A DNA stretch of 21,579 bases from JBBRLA01 sp038231615. GTDB taxonomy: Bacteria; Myxococcota_A; Polyangia; Palsa-1104; JAEUJZ01. Position numbers and translations under genes: made by a program. This document shows positions 13,282-21,390 of this stretch, one piece after another. Location: assembly GCA_038231615.1 (NCBI GenBank), contig JBBRLA010000054.1, positions 1 through 21,579 of the forward strand, read 5' to 3'. Numbering within the stretch: position 1 is the stretch's first letter; every line of letters starts with the position of its first letter. The notes below the pieces were generated by a model. It was given only the letters and a program-made list of their open reading frames with translations. It did not search any database and had not been told where the DNA came from.

Positions 13282-14190
13282 ATGAATCAGACCGAGGTCA
13301 GGGCGCTCAATGCCCGGGGGGTGGCGACGGACGCCGGGTCGGAGGCGCATGCCGGGGGACGCTCTGGACTGGTGGTGCTGGACGCCGACCACCCGGGCTT
13401 CCACGATCCCGCCTACCGAGCGCGTCGGGACCAGATCGCCCAGGCCGCCCTGGGGTACCGGGAAGGCGACCCGGTGCCCACGGTGGACTACACGGATGTC
13501 GAGCACGGCGCGTGGCGGGAGGTGTGGGCCCACCTTTCCCCGCTGCACGAACGCTACGCCTGCGCGGCCCATCACGACGCCGCCCGCAAGGTCGCCCTGC
13601 CCCACCACCGCATCCCGCAGCTTGCGGAAGTCAACCCGGTGCTCAACCCCCATCACGGGTTCCGCATGCTGCCGGTGGCCGGGCTGGTGGCCGCGGGCAC
13701 CTTCCTGTCTTACCTGTCCCGCGGGGTGTTCCTGTCGACCCAGTACATGCGCCACCACAGCGTGCCCCTGTACACCCCCGAACCGGACGTGATCCACGAG
13801 TTGGTCGGCCACGCGGCGACCTTTGCCGACCCGGACTTCGCCCGCCTTTCCCGCGCCTTCGGCCATGCCGCCCTGCGCGCCGTAGCCGCCGAGGACGATG
13901 CCCAGGTCGAGCGCATCGCCCGCCTGTATTGGTACACCCTGGAGTTCGGCGTGGTGCGGGAAGCGGGGGGGCTCAAGGTCTACGGTGCCGGGCTGCTCTC
14001 CTCCTTCGGCGAGCTGGGGCGATTCACGGTAGAGGCGCGCCTGTTGCCCTTCGACCCGAATGAAGTAGCTCACACGCCCTACGACCCGACCGCCTACCAG
14101 GGCACCCTGTTCTGCGCCGAAAGCCTGGACGCCGCCTTCGCCAGCACCGAGTCCTGGCTCTCCGCTCCGCCCGCCCCAGCCACCCCTTGA
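13282..14190 (+). CDS. phhA: Phenylalanine 4-monooxygenase
   Basis: 302 residues. It hydroxylates L-phenylalanine to L-tyrosine using tetrahydropterin, O2 and non-heme iron, in the cytoplasm. The iron ligands are visible: H172 and H177 in PDVIHELVGHAATFADPDFA, and E221 in LYWYTLEFGVV. The catalytic-domain landmarks IPQLAEVN, GFRMLPVAGL and YGAGLLSSFGEL are also present. There is no N-terminal ACT regulatory domain, as usual in bacteria. A ~28-residue N-terminal stretch before GLVVLDADHPG is poorly conserved. The ATG at 13282 has no clear ribosome site, but TACGAT (13270-13275) stands 7 bases before it, so a leaderless start is possible. It ends 15 bases before the PEP carboxykinase gene, so the two are probably co-transcribed. 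No pterin dehydratase (phhB) is nearby. Confidence 0.93.
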   Translation: MNQTEVRALNARGVATDAGSEAHAGGRSGLVVLDADHPGFHDPAYRARRDQIAQAALGYREGDPVPTVDYTDVEHGAWREVWAHLSPLHERYACAAHHDAARKVALPHHRIPQLAEVNPVLNPHHGFRMLPVAGLVAAGTFLSYLSRGVFLSTQYMRHHSVPLYTPEPDVIHELVGHAATFADPDFARLSRAFGHAALRAVAAEDDAQVERIARLYWYTLEFGVVREAGGLKVYGAGLLSSFGELGRFTVEARLLPFDPNEVAHTPYDPTAYQGTLFCAESLDAAFASTESWLSAPPAPATP

Positions 14191-14205
14191 TTCTGCGCGG
14201 CGAAG

Positions 14206-16065
14206 ATGACAAGTTCACCGACCATGACGACATCCATCCCGGCGTATGTAAGGAACAAGGCGCTTATCCAGTGGGTGACCGAGATGGTCGCCCTGTGCAA
14301 GCCCGAACGGGTCCACTTCTGCGACGGCTCGCAGGAGGAATATGACGCGCTGTGCCAGCAGATGGTGGAGCAAAAGACCTTCATCAAGCTGAACCCCGAA
14401 AAACGCCCCGGCAGCTTCCTGGCCTCCTCCGATCCGTCGGACGTGGCCCGGGTCGAGGACCGGACCTTCATTTGCAGTTTGCGCAAGGAAGACGCCGGCC
14501 CCACCAACAACTGGGTGCACCCGCGGGAAATGAAGACCAAGCTGCACCAGCTTTTCGCAGGCTGCATGCGCGGGCGCACGATGTACGTCGTGCCCTTCAG
14601 CATGGGCCCCCTCGGCTCGCGCATCGCCCACATCGGCGTCGAACTTTCGGATTCGGCCTACGTGGCAGTCAACATGCGCATCATGACCCGCATGGGCCGC
14701 GCGGTATACGACGTGCTCGGCGAATCCGGCGAGTTCGTGCCGTGCATGCACTCGGTGGGCATGCCGCTGGAACCGGGCCAGGCAGATGTGCCCTGGCCGT
14801 GCAACAAGGACCACAAGTACATCGTCCACTTCCCCGAAGAACGGGCCATCTGGTCCTACGGCAGCGGCTACGGCGGCAACGCCCTGCTCGGCAAGAAGTG
14901 CTTCGCCCTGCGCATCGCCAGCACCATGGCCCGTGACCAGGGCTGGTTCGCCGAGCACATGCTGATTCTCGGCGTCGAGTCCCCACAAGGCGAAAAAACC
15001 TACGTCGGCGCGGCCTTCCCCAGCGCGTGTGGCAAGACCAACCTGGCGATGCTGGTCCCGCCCAAGGAGATGGAGGGCTGGAAGATCACCTGCGTGGGCG
15101 ACGACATCGCCTGGATCAAGCCGGCCAAGGATGGGCATCTGTACGCCATCAACCCCGAGGCCGGCTTCTTCGGCGTGGCGCCGGGGACCTCCGACCAGTC
15201 CAATCCCAACGCCATGGCTACTATCAAGAAGAACACCATCTTCACCAACGTGGCCCTGACCCCCGACGGCGACGTGTGGTGGGAGGGGATGACCCAGGAG
15301 CCGCCGCCGAAATTGACCGATTGGCAGGGGCAGCCCTGGACCCCCGATTGCGGGCGCAAGGCGGCGCACCCCAACTCCCGCTTCACCGCCCCGGCGACCC
15401 AGTGCCCGGTCATCGACCCGGCGTGGGAGGACCCCAAGGGGGTGCTCATCGGGGCCTTCATCTTTGGCGGGCGGCGCGGCAACACCGTGCCCCTGGTGTA
15501 CCAGGCGTTCAACTGGAACTTCGGCGTCTACATGGCCGCCACCATGGGCTCGGAGACCACCGCCGCGGCGACGGGCGCCGTGGGCCAGGTGCGCAGCGAC
15601 CCGATGGCCATGCTGCCCTTCTGCGGCTACCACATGGGCGACTACTTCAACCACTGGCTCAAGATGGGGCGCACCCTGTCCAAGCCCCCGCGGATCTTCG
15701 GGGTGAACTGGTTCCGCACCGACAAGAACGGCAAGTTCCTGTGGCCGGGTTTTGGGCAAAACATGCGGGTGCTGAAGTGGGTCGTCGAGCGCGTGCGCGG
15801 GCGAACCTCGGCGGTGGAAAGCCCCATCGGCTGGATGCCCCGCCACGAGGACCTGGACTGGCGCGGCCTGACCAGCGTGTCCACCGATCAGTTTTATGAG
15901 TTGATGTCGGTGGATCGGGAGCAGTGGCGCAAGGAGCTGATGAACCACGAGGAACTCTTCTCGCGACTCTACGACCACCTGCCCAAGGAGTTCGTGCTGA
16001 TGCGCGAACTCTTCATGTCCAGCCTGTGGCGGTCCCCGGAACGGTGGGAGCTGGCCCACGAGTAG
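14206..16065 (+). CDS. pckG: Phosphoenolpyruvate carboxykinase (GTP)
   Basis: 619 residues, the usual size for GTP-dependent PEP carboxykinase. It interconverts oxaloacetate + GTP and PEP + GDP + CO2, the gateway to gluconeogenesis. The kinase loop AAFPSACGKTNLAML (about 269-283) holds the reactive cysteine (C275) typical of the GTP class. VGDDIAW (about 297-303) supplies metal-binding aspartates. SYGSGYGGNALLGKKCFALR (217-236) and the guanine-pocket region GVNWFRTDKNGKFLWPGFGQN match the family throughout. Start choice: ATG at 14206, or the ATG six codons later (14224); neither has a strong ribosome site. Immediately upstream is phhA, so phenylalanine/tyrosine breakdown (giving fumarate) may feed this enzyme. 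Confidence 0.95.
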   Translation: MTSSPTMTTSIPAYVRNKALIQWVTEMVALCKPERVHFCDGSQEEYDALCQQMVEQKTFIKLNPEKRPGSFLASSDPSDVARVEDRTFICSLRKEDAGPTNNWVHPREMKTKLHQLFAGCMRGRTMYVVPFSMGPLGSRIAHIGVELSDSAYVAVNMRIMTRMGRAVYDVLGESGEFVPCMHSVGMPLEPGQADVPWPCNKDHKYIVHFPEERAIWSYGSGYGGNALLGKKCFALRIASTMARDQGWFAEHMLILGVESPQGEKTYVGAAFPSACGKTNLAMLVPPKEMEGWKITCVGDDIAWIKPAKDGHLYAINPEAGFFGVAPGTSDQSNPNAMATIKKNTIFTNVALTPDGDVWWEGMTQEPPPKLTDWQGQPWTPDCGRKAAHPNSRFTAPATQCPVIDPAWEDPKGVLIGAFIFGGRRGNTVPLVYQAFNWNFGVYMAATMGSETTAAATGAVGQVRSDPMAMLPFCGYHMGDYFNHWLKMGRTLSKPPRIFGVNWFRTDKNGKFLWPGFGQNMRVLKWVVERVRGRTSAVESPIGWMPRHEDLDWRGLTSVSTDQFYELMSVDREQWRKELMNHEELFSRLYDHLPKEFVLMRELFMSSLWRSPERWELAHE

Positions 16066-16083
16066 GCCGGATACACAAACGCT

Positions 16084-16101
16084 CGCTAAAGCCGCTTAGC
16101 G
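16084..16101. terminator. Small hairpin between convergent genes
   Basis: CGCTAA (16084-16089) and TTAGCG (16096-16101) form a 6-bp stem with a 6-base loop between the stop codons of pckG (+) and the small lipoprotein gene (-). There is no T-run on either side, so it is at best a weak bidirectional terminator. Confidence 0.3.
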
Positions 16102-16106
16102 CCGGG

Positions 16107-16490
16107 TTACTCCGAGTCGTCGTCGTCATCATCCGAGCTGGCAGAAGAAGAAGCGGATTCCGACTTTGCCGGCTCGGAGGCTTCGCTGTCGACGGGCTGC
16201 AGGCCCAGGTCGTTGGCGGCGACCGTGAAGGAGTAGTGGGTGGTAATGGTTGCCGGCCCGTACTGGCTCCAGGCGCACTGCTCCTCACCTTGTGCATCAT
16301 TTTTGCAGGTGCGCATATAGGTCACCTTCTTGCTGCACGCCGAGACCGAGCGGGTGTTCTCGTCAATCTGGTTGATCTGCACGTCCTCGTTGCACGTCAA
16401 GTCCGAGGCAACGCGGGCGCGAAGCTGCTGGTCGGAGGCGGCGCAACCGGTGAGCAGGACAAAGAGGGCGATGGGGACAAAACGGATCAT
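16107..16490 (-). CDS. Small lipoprotein with acidic Ser/Asp tail
   Basis: 127 residues. MIRFVPIALFVLLTGCAAS is a textbook lipoprotein signal with C16 in LTGC. GGAGAA sits in front of the ATG. The mature part contains four further cysteines (near residues 33, 52, 62 and 71), which could form disulfides. It ends in a low-complexity tail of Ser/Ala/Glu followed by SDDDDDDSE. I do not recognise a family. The acidic tail could bind cations or stay disordered. It is transcribed toward pckG, with the two stops 41 bases apart. Confidence 0.75.
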   Translation of the reverse strand: MIRFVPIALFVLLTGCAASDQQLRARVASDLTCNEDVQINQIDENTRSVSACSKKVTYMRTCKNDAQGEEQCAWSQYGPATITTHYSFTVAANDLGLQPVDSEASEPAKSESASSSASSDDDDDDSE

Positions 16491-16656
16491 CGACGTTCTC
16501 CTTCAGGGAAGCTTGCGCGCGCCGGGTCCGTAGGATGGAATGCGGCGCCTTTCTTGCCGTCCGCCGGGGCGTCCCGTCTGTCGGCATTTTCATGGACGGG
16601 GTGCGGGACGATTCATTCAATCCGCCGCGCCCGCCCGCTCAAGCCAACCGGAAGCC

Positions 16657-16706
16657 GATCATGCCGAGGGCGGGACCGTGCCTATCATGCCGAGGGCAGG
16701 ACTGTA
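16657..16706. repeat. Direct repeat, two ~24-bp copies, period 26
   Basis: ATCATGCCGAGGGC followed by R-GGAC-Y-GT occurs at 16658 and again at 16684. The right copy contains the last codons and the stop of the AAA-ATPase gene; the left copy lies just beyond it. This looks like a small tandem duplication of the gene end. Confidence 0.6.
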
Positions 16707-18451
16707 CGCACATCGAAGCAATGGTAGGCAGAAGCCCCGCAGAAGATCACGGCCACGGCTTTCAGCGTCCGTCCCCCCGTCAAGGCCGGCAAGAGCCCGT
16801 CGTCAATCAGGTAGCGACCGAGCTGCGCCTCAGCTTCGGCCCGCGCTTTCGCGATCTCGTCCTCGTCGGCGCCGCTGCGCAGGTGCTTCAGCTCGATGAG
16901 ATAGGCATAACGTGCGTCGGGAAAACGCCGGTCCAGCGCCAGAAAGAGGTCCCCGTACCCTTGCGCGAACTCCTTCTCCGAGAGCGGCCGGAAGATCGGG
17001 CTCATCGACAGGTAGGTCAGCATGATCATCTTGAGGTGCTTCTCGTCGAACTTCATCAAATCGCGGTTCGACAGGACCTTGAGCACCCCGTCGCGAAGCA
17101 ACTCCAGGAAGGGATCAATCTCCCCGTGGTAGGCCATGCGGGACACCGCCCCCTGCAGGTCCAGGGTCTCGATGTGTACCCCGGCCTGTTCACGCAGGAG
17201 CAGCGCCAGTTCCTCCCAGTGCAGCGTGCGCACCACCTGGTTGGGCACCTCCATGGTGGACTCGCCGTCGATCGATGGGCCGATGGTCAAAAGGCCCATA
17301 AAACACATCAGCGAGGTCAGATGGTGGTGCTCATAGAGGCGCCGGGCGCCGAACTGTTCTACCAGCGGGGACCGCACGCGCCCCTCGATAAGCAGAGTAT
17401 CCATCAACTCGCGGTGCCAGTCCGCCTTGCCCTCTGGGGGGCGGGCCAGCTGGACCAGCTTGCCATAGTCCGTGCGCACGTTCGGATCGAGGAGTTCCTT
17501 GGGATAGCCGCGCTTCTGGCGCAGCTCCTGCAAGAAGTAGAGCACCATGTCCGGGTTGTAGATGCGTTCGCTTGCATCCTCGGAAAACAGGTAACCGTTG
17601 TAGAAGCGCCGCAGGTCCACAAGAAGTGGGTCGCGCTGTGCCAGGTGCGGTGTCTCATGAAGGAACAGGTCCACGGCCTGCTCTACCTCGGCTTGGGTGA
17701 AGCCACAAAGGGCGTTGATCTGCGCCTTCAGGGTCTGGTTCCTGCCGATGTTGAAGCCGCTGGACAGGTCGTCCAGGGTCATCGGGGACACCCCCGTGAT
17801 GAACAGGCGCGACACGACGCCGGTGGCGGTAGCGGCCTTGAGCGTCTTGTAGAAGGAGCGGACGAAACCTCCACCCTGCACCAGTTCGTAGTAGAGCGAG
17901 ATGTTGCGCGCCGAGATCAGCTCGTTCAAAAAATTGTCGTACTCATCCACCAGGAGATAGATCTCATGGCCGGAGTCCTGCGTGGCGGCGAAGAGTTCGA
18001 TCATCACGCTGTTCGGCTCATGGACCCGGTCGAGGCGGGCGAGGAGACCAATATAGGCCGGTACGTACTTTTCGTACTTGCGCAGGAAGGCGCCGACACT
18101 GGCGCGTATGGCGGTGAGGAACGTCGCGCTCAGCGCCTCCTTGCCGGATTGGACATCCACGACGGAGAAATCCAGCCGCAGCACGAGAAATCGGTTGGCC
18201 AGCGGCGTGGGTGTCCGGTGTACCGCCAGACCGGAGAAGAGGGCGTCGAAGGCCGGCGCCTGGGCGAGGTCATAGTAGTGTTCCATCAGGCTGATGAGGA
18301 GCGACTTGCCGAAGCGGCGGGGGCGCAAGAAGATCACGTAGCGGCCGGTGTCGGAGTCCTCCAGATAGGTCAGGAACGGGGTCTTGTCAGCGTAGAAAAA
18401 TCCCCCCTTGCGCAACTGCGCGAAGTTGGACAGTGCGTACGGGTTTTTCAT
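16685..18451 (-). CDS. AAA-ATPase-like / PD-(D/E)XK nuclease superfamily protein
   Basis: 588 residues, with the two-part architecture of the AAA-ATPase_like plus DUF1703 (PDDEXK_9) family. The N-terminal ATPase part has FFYADKTPFLTYLE (18-31), a Walker A-like RPRRFGKSLL (43-52) and Walker B IYLLVDEYDNF (164-174). The C-terminal nuclease-like part has GYGDLFLAL (D501) and YAYLIELKHLR (E520, K522), the D...ExK pattern, plus an AEAQLGRYL helix. The catalytic residues appear intact. The biological role of the family is not established; these genes are often multicopy and patchily distributed, which suggests mobility or a defence-type role. The start ATG at 18451 has only AGAGG very close upstream. 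Longer upstream frame sequence overlaps the next gene and is rejected. Confidence 0.88.
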   Translation of the reverse strand: MKNPYALSNFAQLRKGGFFYADKTPFLTYLEDSDTGRYVIFLRPRRFGKSLLISLMEHYYDLAQAPAFDALFSGLAVHRTPTPLANRFLVLRLDFSVVDVQSGKEALSATFLTAIRASVGAFLRKYEKYVPAYIGLLARLDRVHEPNSVMIELFAATQDSGHEIYLLVDEYDNFLNELISARNISLYYELVQGGGFVRSFYKTLKAATATGVVSRLFITGVSPMTLDDLSSGFNIGRNQTLKAQINALCGFTQAEVEQAVDLFLHETPHLAQRDPLLVDLRRFYNGYLFSEDASERIYNPDMVLYFLQELRQKRGYPKELLDPNVRTDYGKLVQLARPPEGKADWHRELMDTLLIEGRVRSPLVEQFGARRLYEHHHLTSLMCFMGLLTIGPSIDGESTMEVPNQVVRTLHWEELALLLREQAGVHIETLDLQGAVSRMAYHGEIDPFLELLRDGVLKVLSNRDLMKFDEKHLKMIMLTYLSMSPIFRPLSEKEFAQGYGDLFLALDRRFPDARYAYLIELKHLRSGADEDEIAKARAEAEAQLGRYLIDDGLLPALTGGRTLKAVAVIFCGASAYHCFDVRTVLPSA

Positions 18452-18459
18452 GCCTCTCT

Positions 18460-18490
18460 TGTCTACCCCGCGGTGGGAACGCTGTCTACC
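18460..18490 (-). promoter_or_regulatory. Paired direct repeats before the AAA-ATPase gene
   Basis: TGTCTACC occurs at 18460-18467 and 18483-18490, 23 bases apart (about two helical turns), in the 61-base gap between the AAA-ATPase start and the stop of the upstream gene. It could be an operator; this is inferred from spacing and position only. Confidence 0.3.
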
Positions 18491-18512
18491 TGGCCGAAAC
18501 GGAGGCGAGGCC

Positions 18513-19175
18513 CTACGCCTTGCGACCGCGCCTGCCGGCAGCGCGGACCTTCCGGGGGGTCTCCAGGAGGCGCGGGGCGGATTCCAGCAGGGTCTCGATG
18601 ACGTCGGGCACATCGATGACCTCGGGGTCCTCGGAGACGTTCGCGCCTTCGGGCGGTTTCGCCTGGATGCCGCCCTGGGCCAGGGCCGCAAGGTGGCGCT
18701 TGCGCGTGGTGGCGCTGATCTTCTTGTTGCGGCGATCGAAGTCGTGGCGCAGGCGGCGCAGGCTGGCCTCCATCTCCAGGCGGGCGGACTCGTCGAGGAA
18801 CGGGTTGGCCACAAGGGCCTGCATGCGCTGCATGATGCCGATCGCCATGCCGAAGGCCCGCGCGCGCCGACGCAGGACCACGTCGGCGACACCGCGGGTG
18901 AGCTGCTGCAAAAGGATGTAATAGCCCTCGGCATCGTCGGCCTCCTGGAAGGCGTCGCGGACCTCGATGGCGGTGTAGGGGAGGTCGCCGAGGTAGCGGT
19001 GGTGGTGCTCGCGGCACAGGGCGGCGCGCTGGCCGAACTCGAATGCGTTGCTGAACCACTTCCCTTTCAGCAAGGTGCGTTGCTCGGGGGTCAGGTACAG
19101 GACGCCGATCGCGGTGGCGACGGCACGGACGTTTTCCTGGATGAAGCGGAACAGGGAGATGCGATCTTTTGGCAT
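18513..19175 (-). CDS. Unrecognised helical cytoplasmic protein
   Basis: 220 residues from the ATG at 19175 (MPKDRISLFRFIQENVRAVA). There is no obvious Shine-Dalgarno. There is no signal peptide or membrane segment. The sequence is predicted by eye to be mostly helical and strongly charged: RRARAFGMAIGIMQRMQALV (about 104-123) and RLEMEASLRRLRHDFDRRNK (about 131-150). A basic Ala/Arg/Gly-rich end (RKVRAAGRRGRKA) might bind nucleic acid. A short acidic linker (SEDPEVIDVPDVIE) precedes the tail. Codon use is typical of the window. It lies 61 bases upstream of the AAA-ATPase/nuclease gene on the same strand, so the pair may be one transcript. I do not recognise the family and assign no function. 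Confidence 0.7.
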   Translation of the reverse strand: MPKDRISLFRFIQENVRAVATAIGVLYLTPEQRTLLKGKWFSNAFEFGQRAALCREHHHRYLGDLPYTAIEVRDAFQEADDAEGYYILLQQLTRGVADVVLRRRARAFGMAIGIMQRMQALVANPFLDESARLEMEASLRRLRHDFDRRNKKISATTRKRHLAALAQGGIQAKPPEGANVSEDPEVIDVPDVIETLLESAPRLLETPRKVRAAGRRGRKA

Positions 19176-19285
19176 CTGGAAGGTCTCAGCACGGGGATGG
19201 CGATTGCAAGGGGTGACGATGGATCTTTTATGCTGGCGTCTCGGGCTGAGCGAGGGGCAGCGGTCACTTTCTCGCGGGGATGGAC

Positions 19286-20950
19286 TCAGGGGGCCGGGAC
19301 TTCGTGGGCACCGATGTCCCACTTGACGTTCTGGGGACGGGAGCGGCGGTCGATGTCGTGGTCCGGCAGGCCGGCGATCGGGGCGATCTTGTCGATGCAG
19401 CAGTCGTTGGGGGTACCGCGGACCTCTGCCTTCAAGTGAAAGGTGGCGTCGAGCATCGGGTCGATGGAGTTCAGCTTCTCGGGACCGGCCGGTTCGGCCT
19501 TGCCGACGACAACCTGGACGAACGCGCAGCTTCCCATGAACTGGCTGCCGCCCTGCTGGGTGTTGCTGGCGATGATCGAATCCTGGAAGGTCTTGCCAGC
19601 CACGGGGCAGAAGATGCCGCCGAAGGTCCCGGCGGTCTTGCTCTGGCCGTTGCCGTAGACGGTGTTGAAGCGGAACTGGAGGATCGCGGCGTCTGCCTGA
19701 TGCATATCCAGGGCCTTGCCCATGTTGCCGGCGATGACGTTGTTCTCGATGACGTAGCGGTGATCGGAGACGGGGTTGACAATCTGGACCCCGATGCCGT
19801 GGGCCATCATGGCCCCGCCCTGCGTCACTCCGATGTAGTTTCCATCGAGCGTGGCATCGCAGTCCTCCAGCAGCACGCCGGGCATGTCGGCCGGGCTGGC
19901 CGGGTCGGTGGTGCCCAGGATGTGGGAGCCGCGAATGGCGAGCGATCCGTCCTTGCAGTGGACGGCGGTGCGATTGGCCTGCATCTGGACCACGGAGAAC
20001 TCGTCCAGGATGACCTTGGTGCCCGTGCCGGTCACGTCGAAGACCGGCGCGCCGGCCATCTGGTTCTGCATCCCGGCCATTGGGTCACCGGCGGGGGTCT
20101 CGGCGCCCACCAGAATGATCGTGCCGCCCGGCGTGGCATTGACCAGCACGCTTTCGGAATAGCCGGCACCGACGACACGGACGTATGGCCAGTGGTTGAT
20201 GTTGGCCTGATTCACCCCGGCCTGCACCGAGCACCTGGGGTGGTCGTAGGAGGTCCCCGCTCCCGCATCGTCGCACAGGACGACGCCCTTGGGCCCGTGG
20301 ACGTACACCACCTGGCCGCTCACCCCGTCGGAGGCGCAGGCGCCGGCCAGGGACACCAGATCGGCGCGGCTGTCCACGTCCGCCTGAGAGATGCACACCA
20401 AGGAGCCGCTTTGGCCGCCGCAGCGCGTGCCATTGTCGCAGAGGACGTCGCGGGCGCACTCCTTGTGGGCTCGGCAGGGGCGACACATGTGGGTGGTCGT
20501 GTTGCAGATCGGGGCGGCAATCCGCTTGCAGTCCTTGTCGGTCATGCACTCGACGCAGGTGGTGGCGGTGCCCTGGCTGACGCAGTACGGCAGGCTGGGG
20601 CTTCTCGCATCGGCGGGCTTGAGGCCGGCGCAGTCGGGGTTGGTGCCGTCGGGGTTCATCGAGGCGATCGTGCACGGCGCGCAGACGTACTTCTGGGTGT
20701 CGCAGCGGGCGCGGTCGGGTTCGTTACAGTCGTCATTCGAAGAGCAGCCGGTGCCACCGTCGCCGGGGGCGACGCAGAAGTGGTTGACCGGGTCGCAGAT
20801 CGGGTGGCTCGGGTCGCGCGTGCGGCACTGCGCGCTTTGGGTGCAGTACCTGTCGTCGGGGACGATGCAGCCATGCACGGCGATGGCGATACCTCCGGCG
20901 ACCCCCAGAATGAGCAACGGCGTGACCGGTGACCGTGTCATGTTCGTCAT
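19286..20950 (-). CDS. Cys-rich lipoprotein with right-handed beta-helix domain
   Basis: 554 residues. The ATG at 20950 follows GAGG by 5 bases. The N-terminus is a membrane-targeting signal ending AVHGC (C28), a plausible lipobox. Residues about 33-200 carry three or more Cys-rich modules of the form C-x5-C...C...C (CTQSAQCRTRDPSHPICD; CSSNDDCNEPDRARCD; CVECMTDKDCKRIAAPIC). From about 235 onward comes a parallel beta-helix with repeated V-x-G-x and N-x-I turns (YVRVVGAGYSESVLVNATPG, DHRYVIENNVIAGNMG, LQFRFNTVYGNG). It closes with KWDIGAHE, the D-x-GA-x-E ending common to such proteins. This is a surface or outer-membrane lipoprotein; ligand or polysaccharide binding is possible but no catalytic site is identifiable. 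A related fragment sits directly upstream. Confidence 0.85.
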   Translation of the reverse strand: MTNMTRSPVTPLLILGVAGGIAIAVHGCIVPDDRYCTQSAQCRTRDPSHPICDPVNHFCVAPGDGGTGCSSNDDCNEPDRARCDTQKYVCAPCTIASMNPDGTNPDCAGLKPADARSPSLPYCVSQGTATTCVECMTDKDCKRIAAPICNTTTHMCRPCRAHKECARDVLCDNGTRCGGQSGSLVCISQADVDSRADLVSLAGACASDGVSGQVVYVHGPKGVVLCDDAGAGTSYDHPRCSVQAGVNQANINHWPYVRVVGAGYSESVLVNATPGGTIILVGAETPAGDPMAGMQNQMAGAPVFDVTGTGTKVILDEFSVVQMQANRTAVHCKDGSLAIRGSHILGTTDPASPADMPGVLLEDCDATLDGNYIGVTQGGAMMAHGIGVQIVNPVSDHRYVIENNVIAGNMGKALDMHQADAAILQFRFNTVYGNGQSKTAGTFGGIFCPVAGKTFQDSIIASNTQQGGSQFMGSCAFVQVVVGKAEPAGPEKLNSIDPMLDATFHLKAEVRGTPNDCCIDKIAPIAGLPDHDIDRRSRPQNVKWDIGAHEVPAP

Positions 20951-20983
20951 GCTAGCCTCATTCTACTTCGAGAACCAGAGGAT

Positions 20984-21295
20984 TCAGTTCGGCCAAGAAA
21001 TGGCGCCTTGTGCGTCGGAATCGATAGTGTTCTTGACAATGAAGCTGTTGGTGATCGAGTAGCCGCTCACACTGGAGATGGTCAGGATCGGCGTGATGGC
21101 CGTAGCGCTGCCGTTACCGATCACCGTGCTTCGATCCATCTCCAGCTTGCCGCTTGCGATGATCATCGCGCTGGCGGTGAAGCCGCTCACCGTGCTCCGG
21201 TGCAGCGCCAGGCTGGCCTTCGCGCCGGTGCAGCGTATGCCGATGGCGCCGGTGTTGAGGTCGACGCCATCGATCACGACGGTCGAAACATTGTT
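20984..21295 (-). pseudogene. Truncated beta-helix fragment
   Basis: The minus strand reads through about 103 residues beginning NNVSTVVIDGVDLNTGAIG and ending DSDAQGAISWPN before TGA (20984-20986). The pattern (STVSGFTASAMIIASGKLEM, DRSTVIGNG, NSFIVKNT) is that of right-handed beta-helix coils. There is no start codon with a ribosome site; the only starts are internal (GTG at 21277), and a TAG lies just before the first residue. The Cys-rich N-terminus and the closing GA-x-E segment seen in the neighbouring gene are both missing. It is probably the remnant of a paralogue or a rearranged duplicate. Confidence 0.6.
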
Positions 21296-21390
21296 CTACC
21301 AATTCCGCGGGCGACAAGTCTCAATCCCTGCAGCCGGCTATCGACTCCTGCTCATGTAGGTCGGGGCCGGCGCGGCGCGGCACTTTCTGG

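Noticed and set aside
11865..14063. 732-codon plus-strand open frame
   Set aside because: It runs antisense to the lipoprotein gene and out of frame over phhA; the Gly/Arg/Val-rich translation has no domain-like pattern.
14215..16059. Long open frame (614 codons) on the strand opposite pckG
   Set aside because: It mirrors a well-conserved enzyme and has a His/Gly/Val/Asp-rich composition typical of antisense frames in GC-rich genes.
16535..18601. 688-codon plus-strand open frame
   Set aside because: It is antisense to the AAA-ATPase gene, whose motifs and catalytic residues are clear on the other strand.
18452..18934. N-terminal extension of the AAA-ATPase frame
   Set aside because: It overlaps the 220-residue gene in another frame and does not resemble the family N-terminus, which begins near MKNPYALSNF.
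19280..20932. 550-codon plus-strand open frame
   Set aside because: It is antisense to the beta-helix lipoprotein and has a composition-biased translation.
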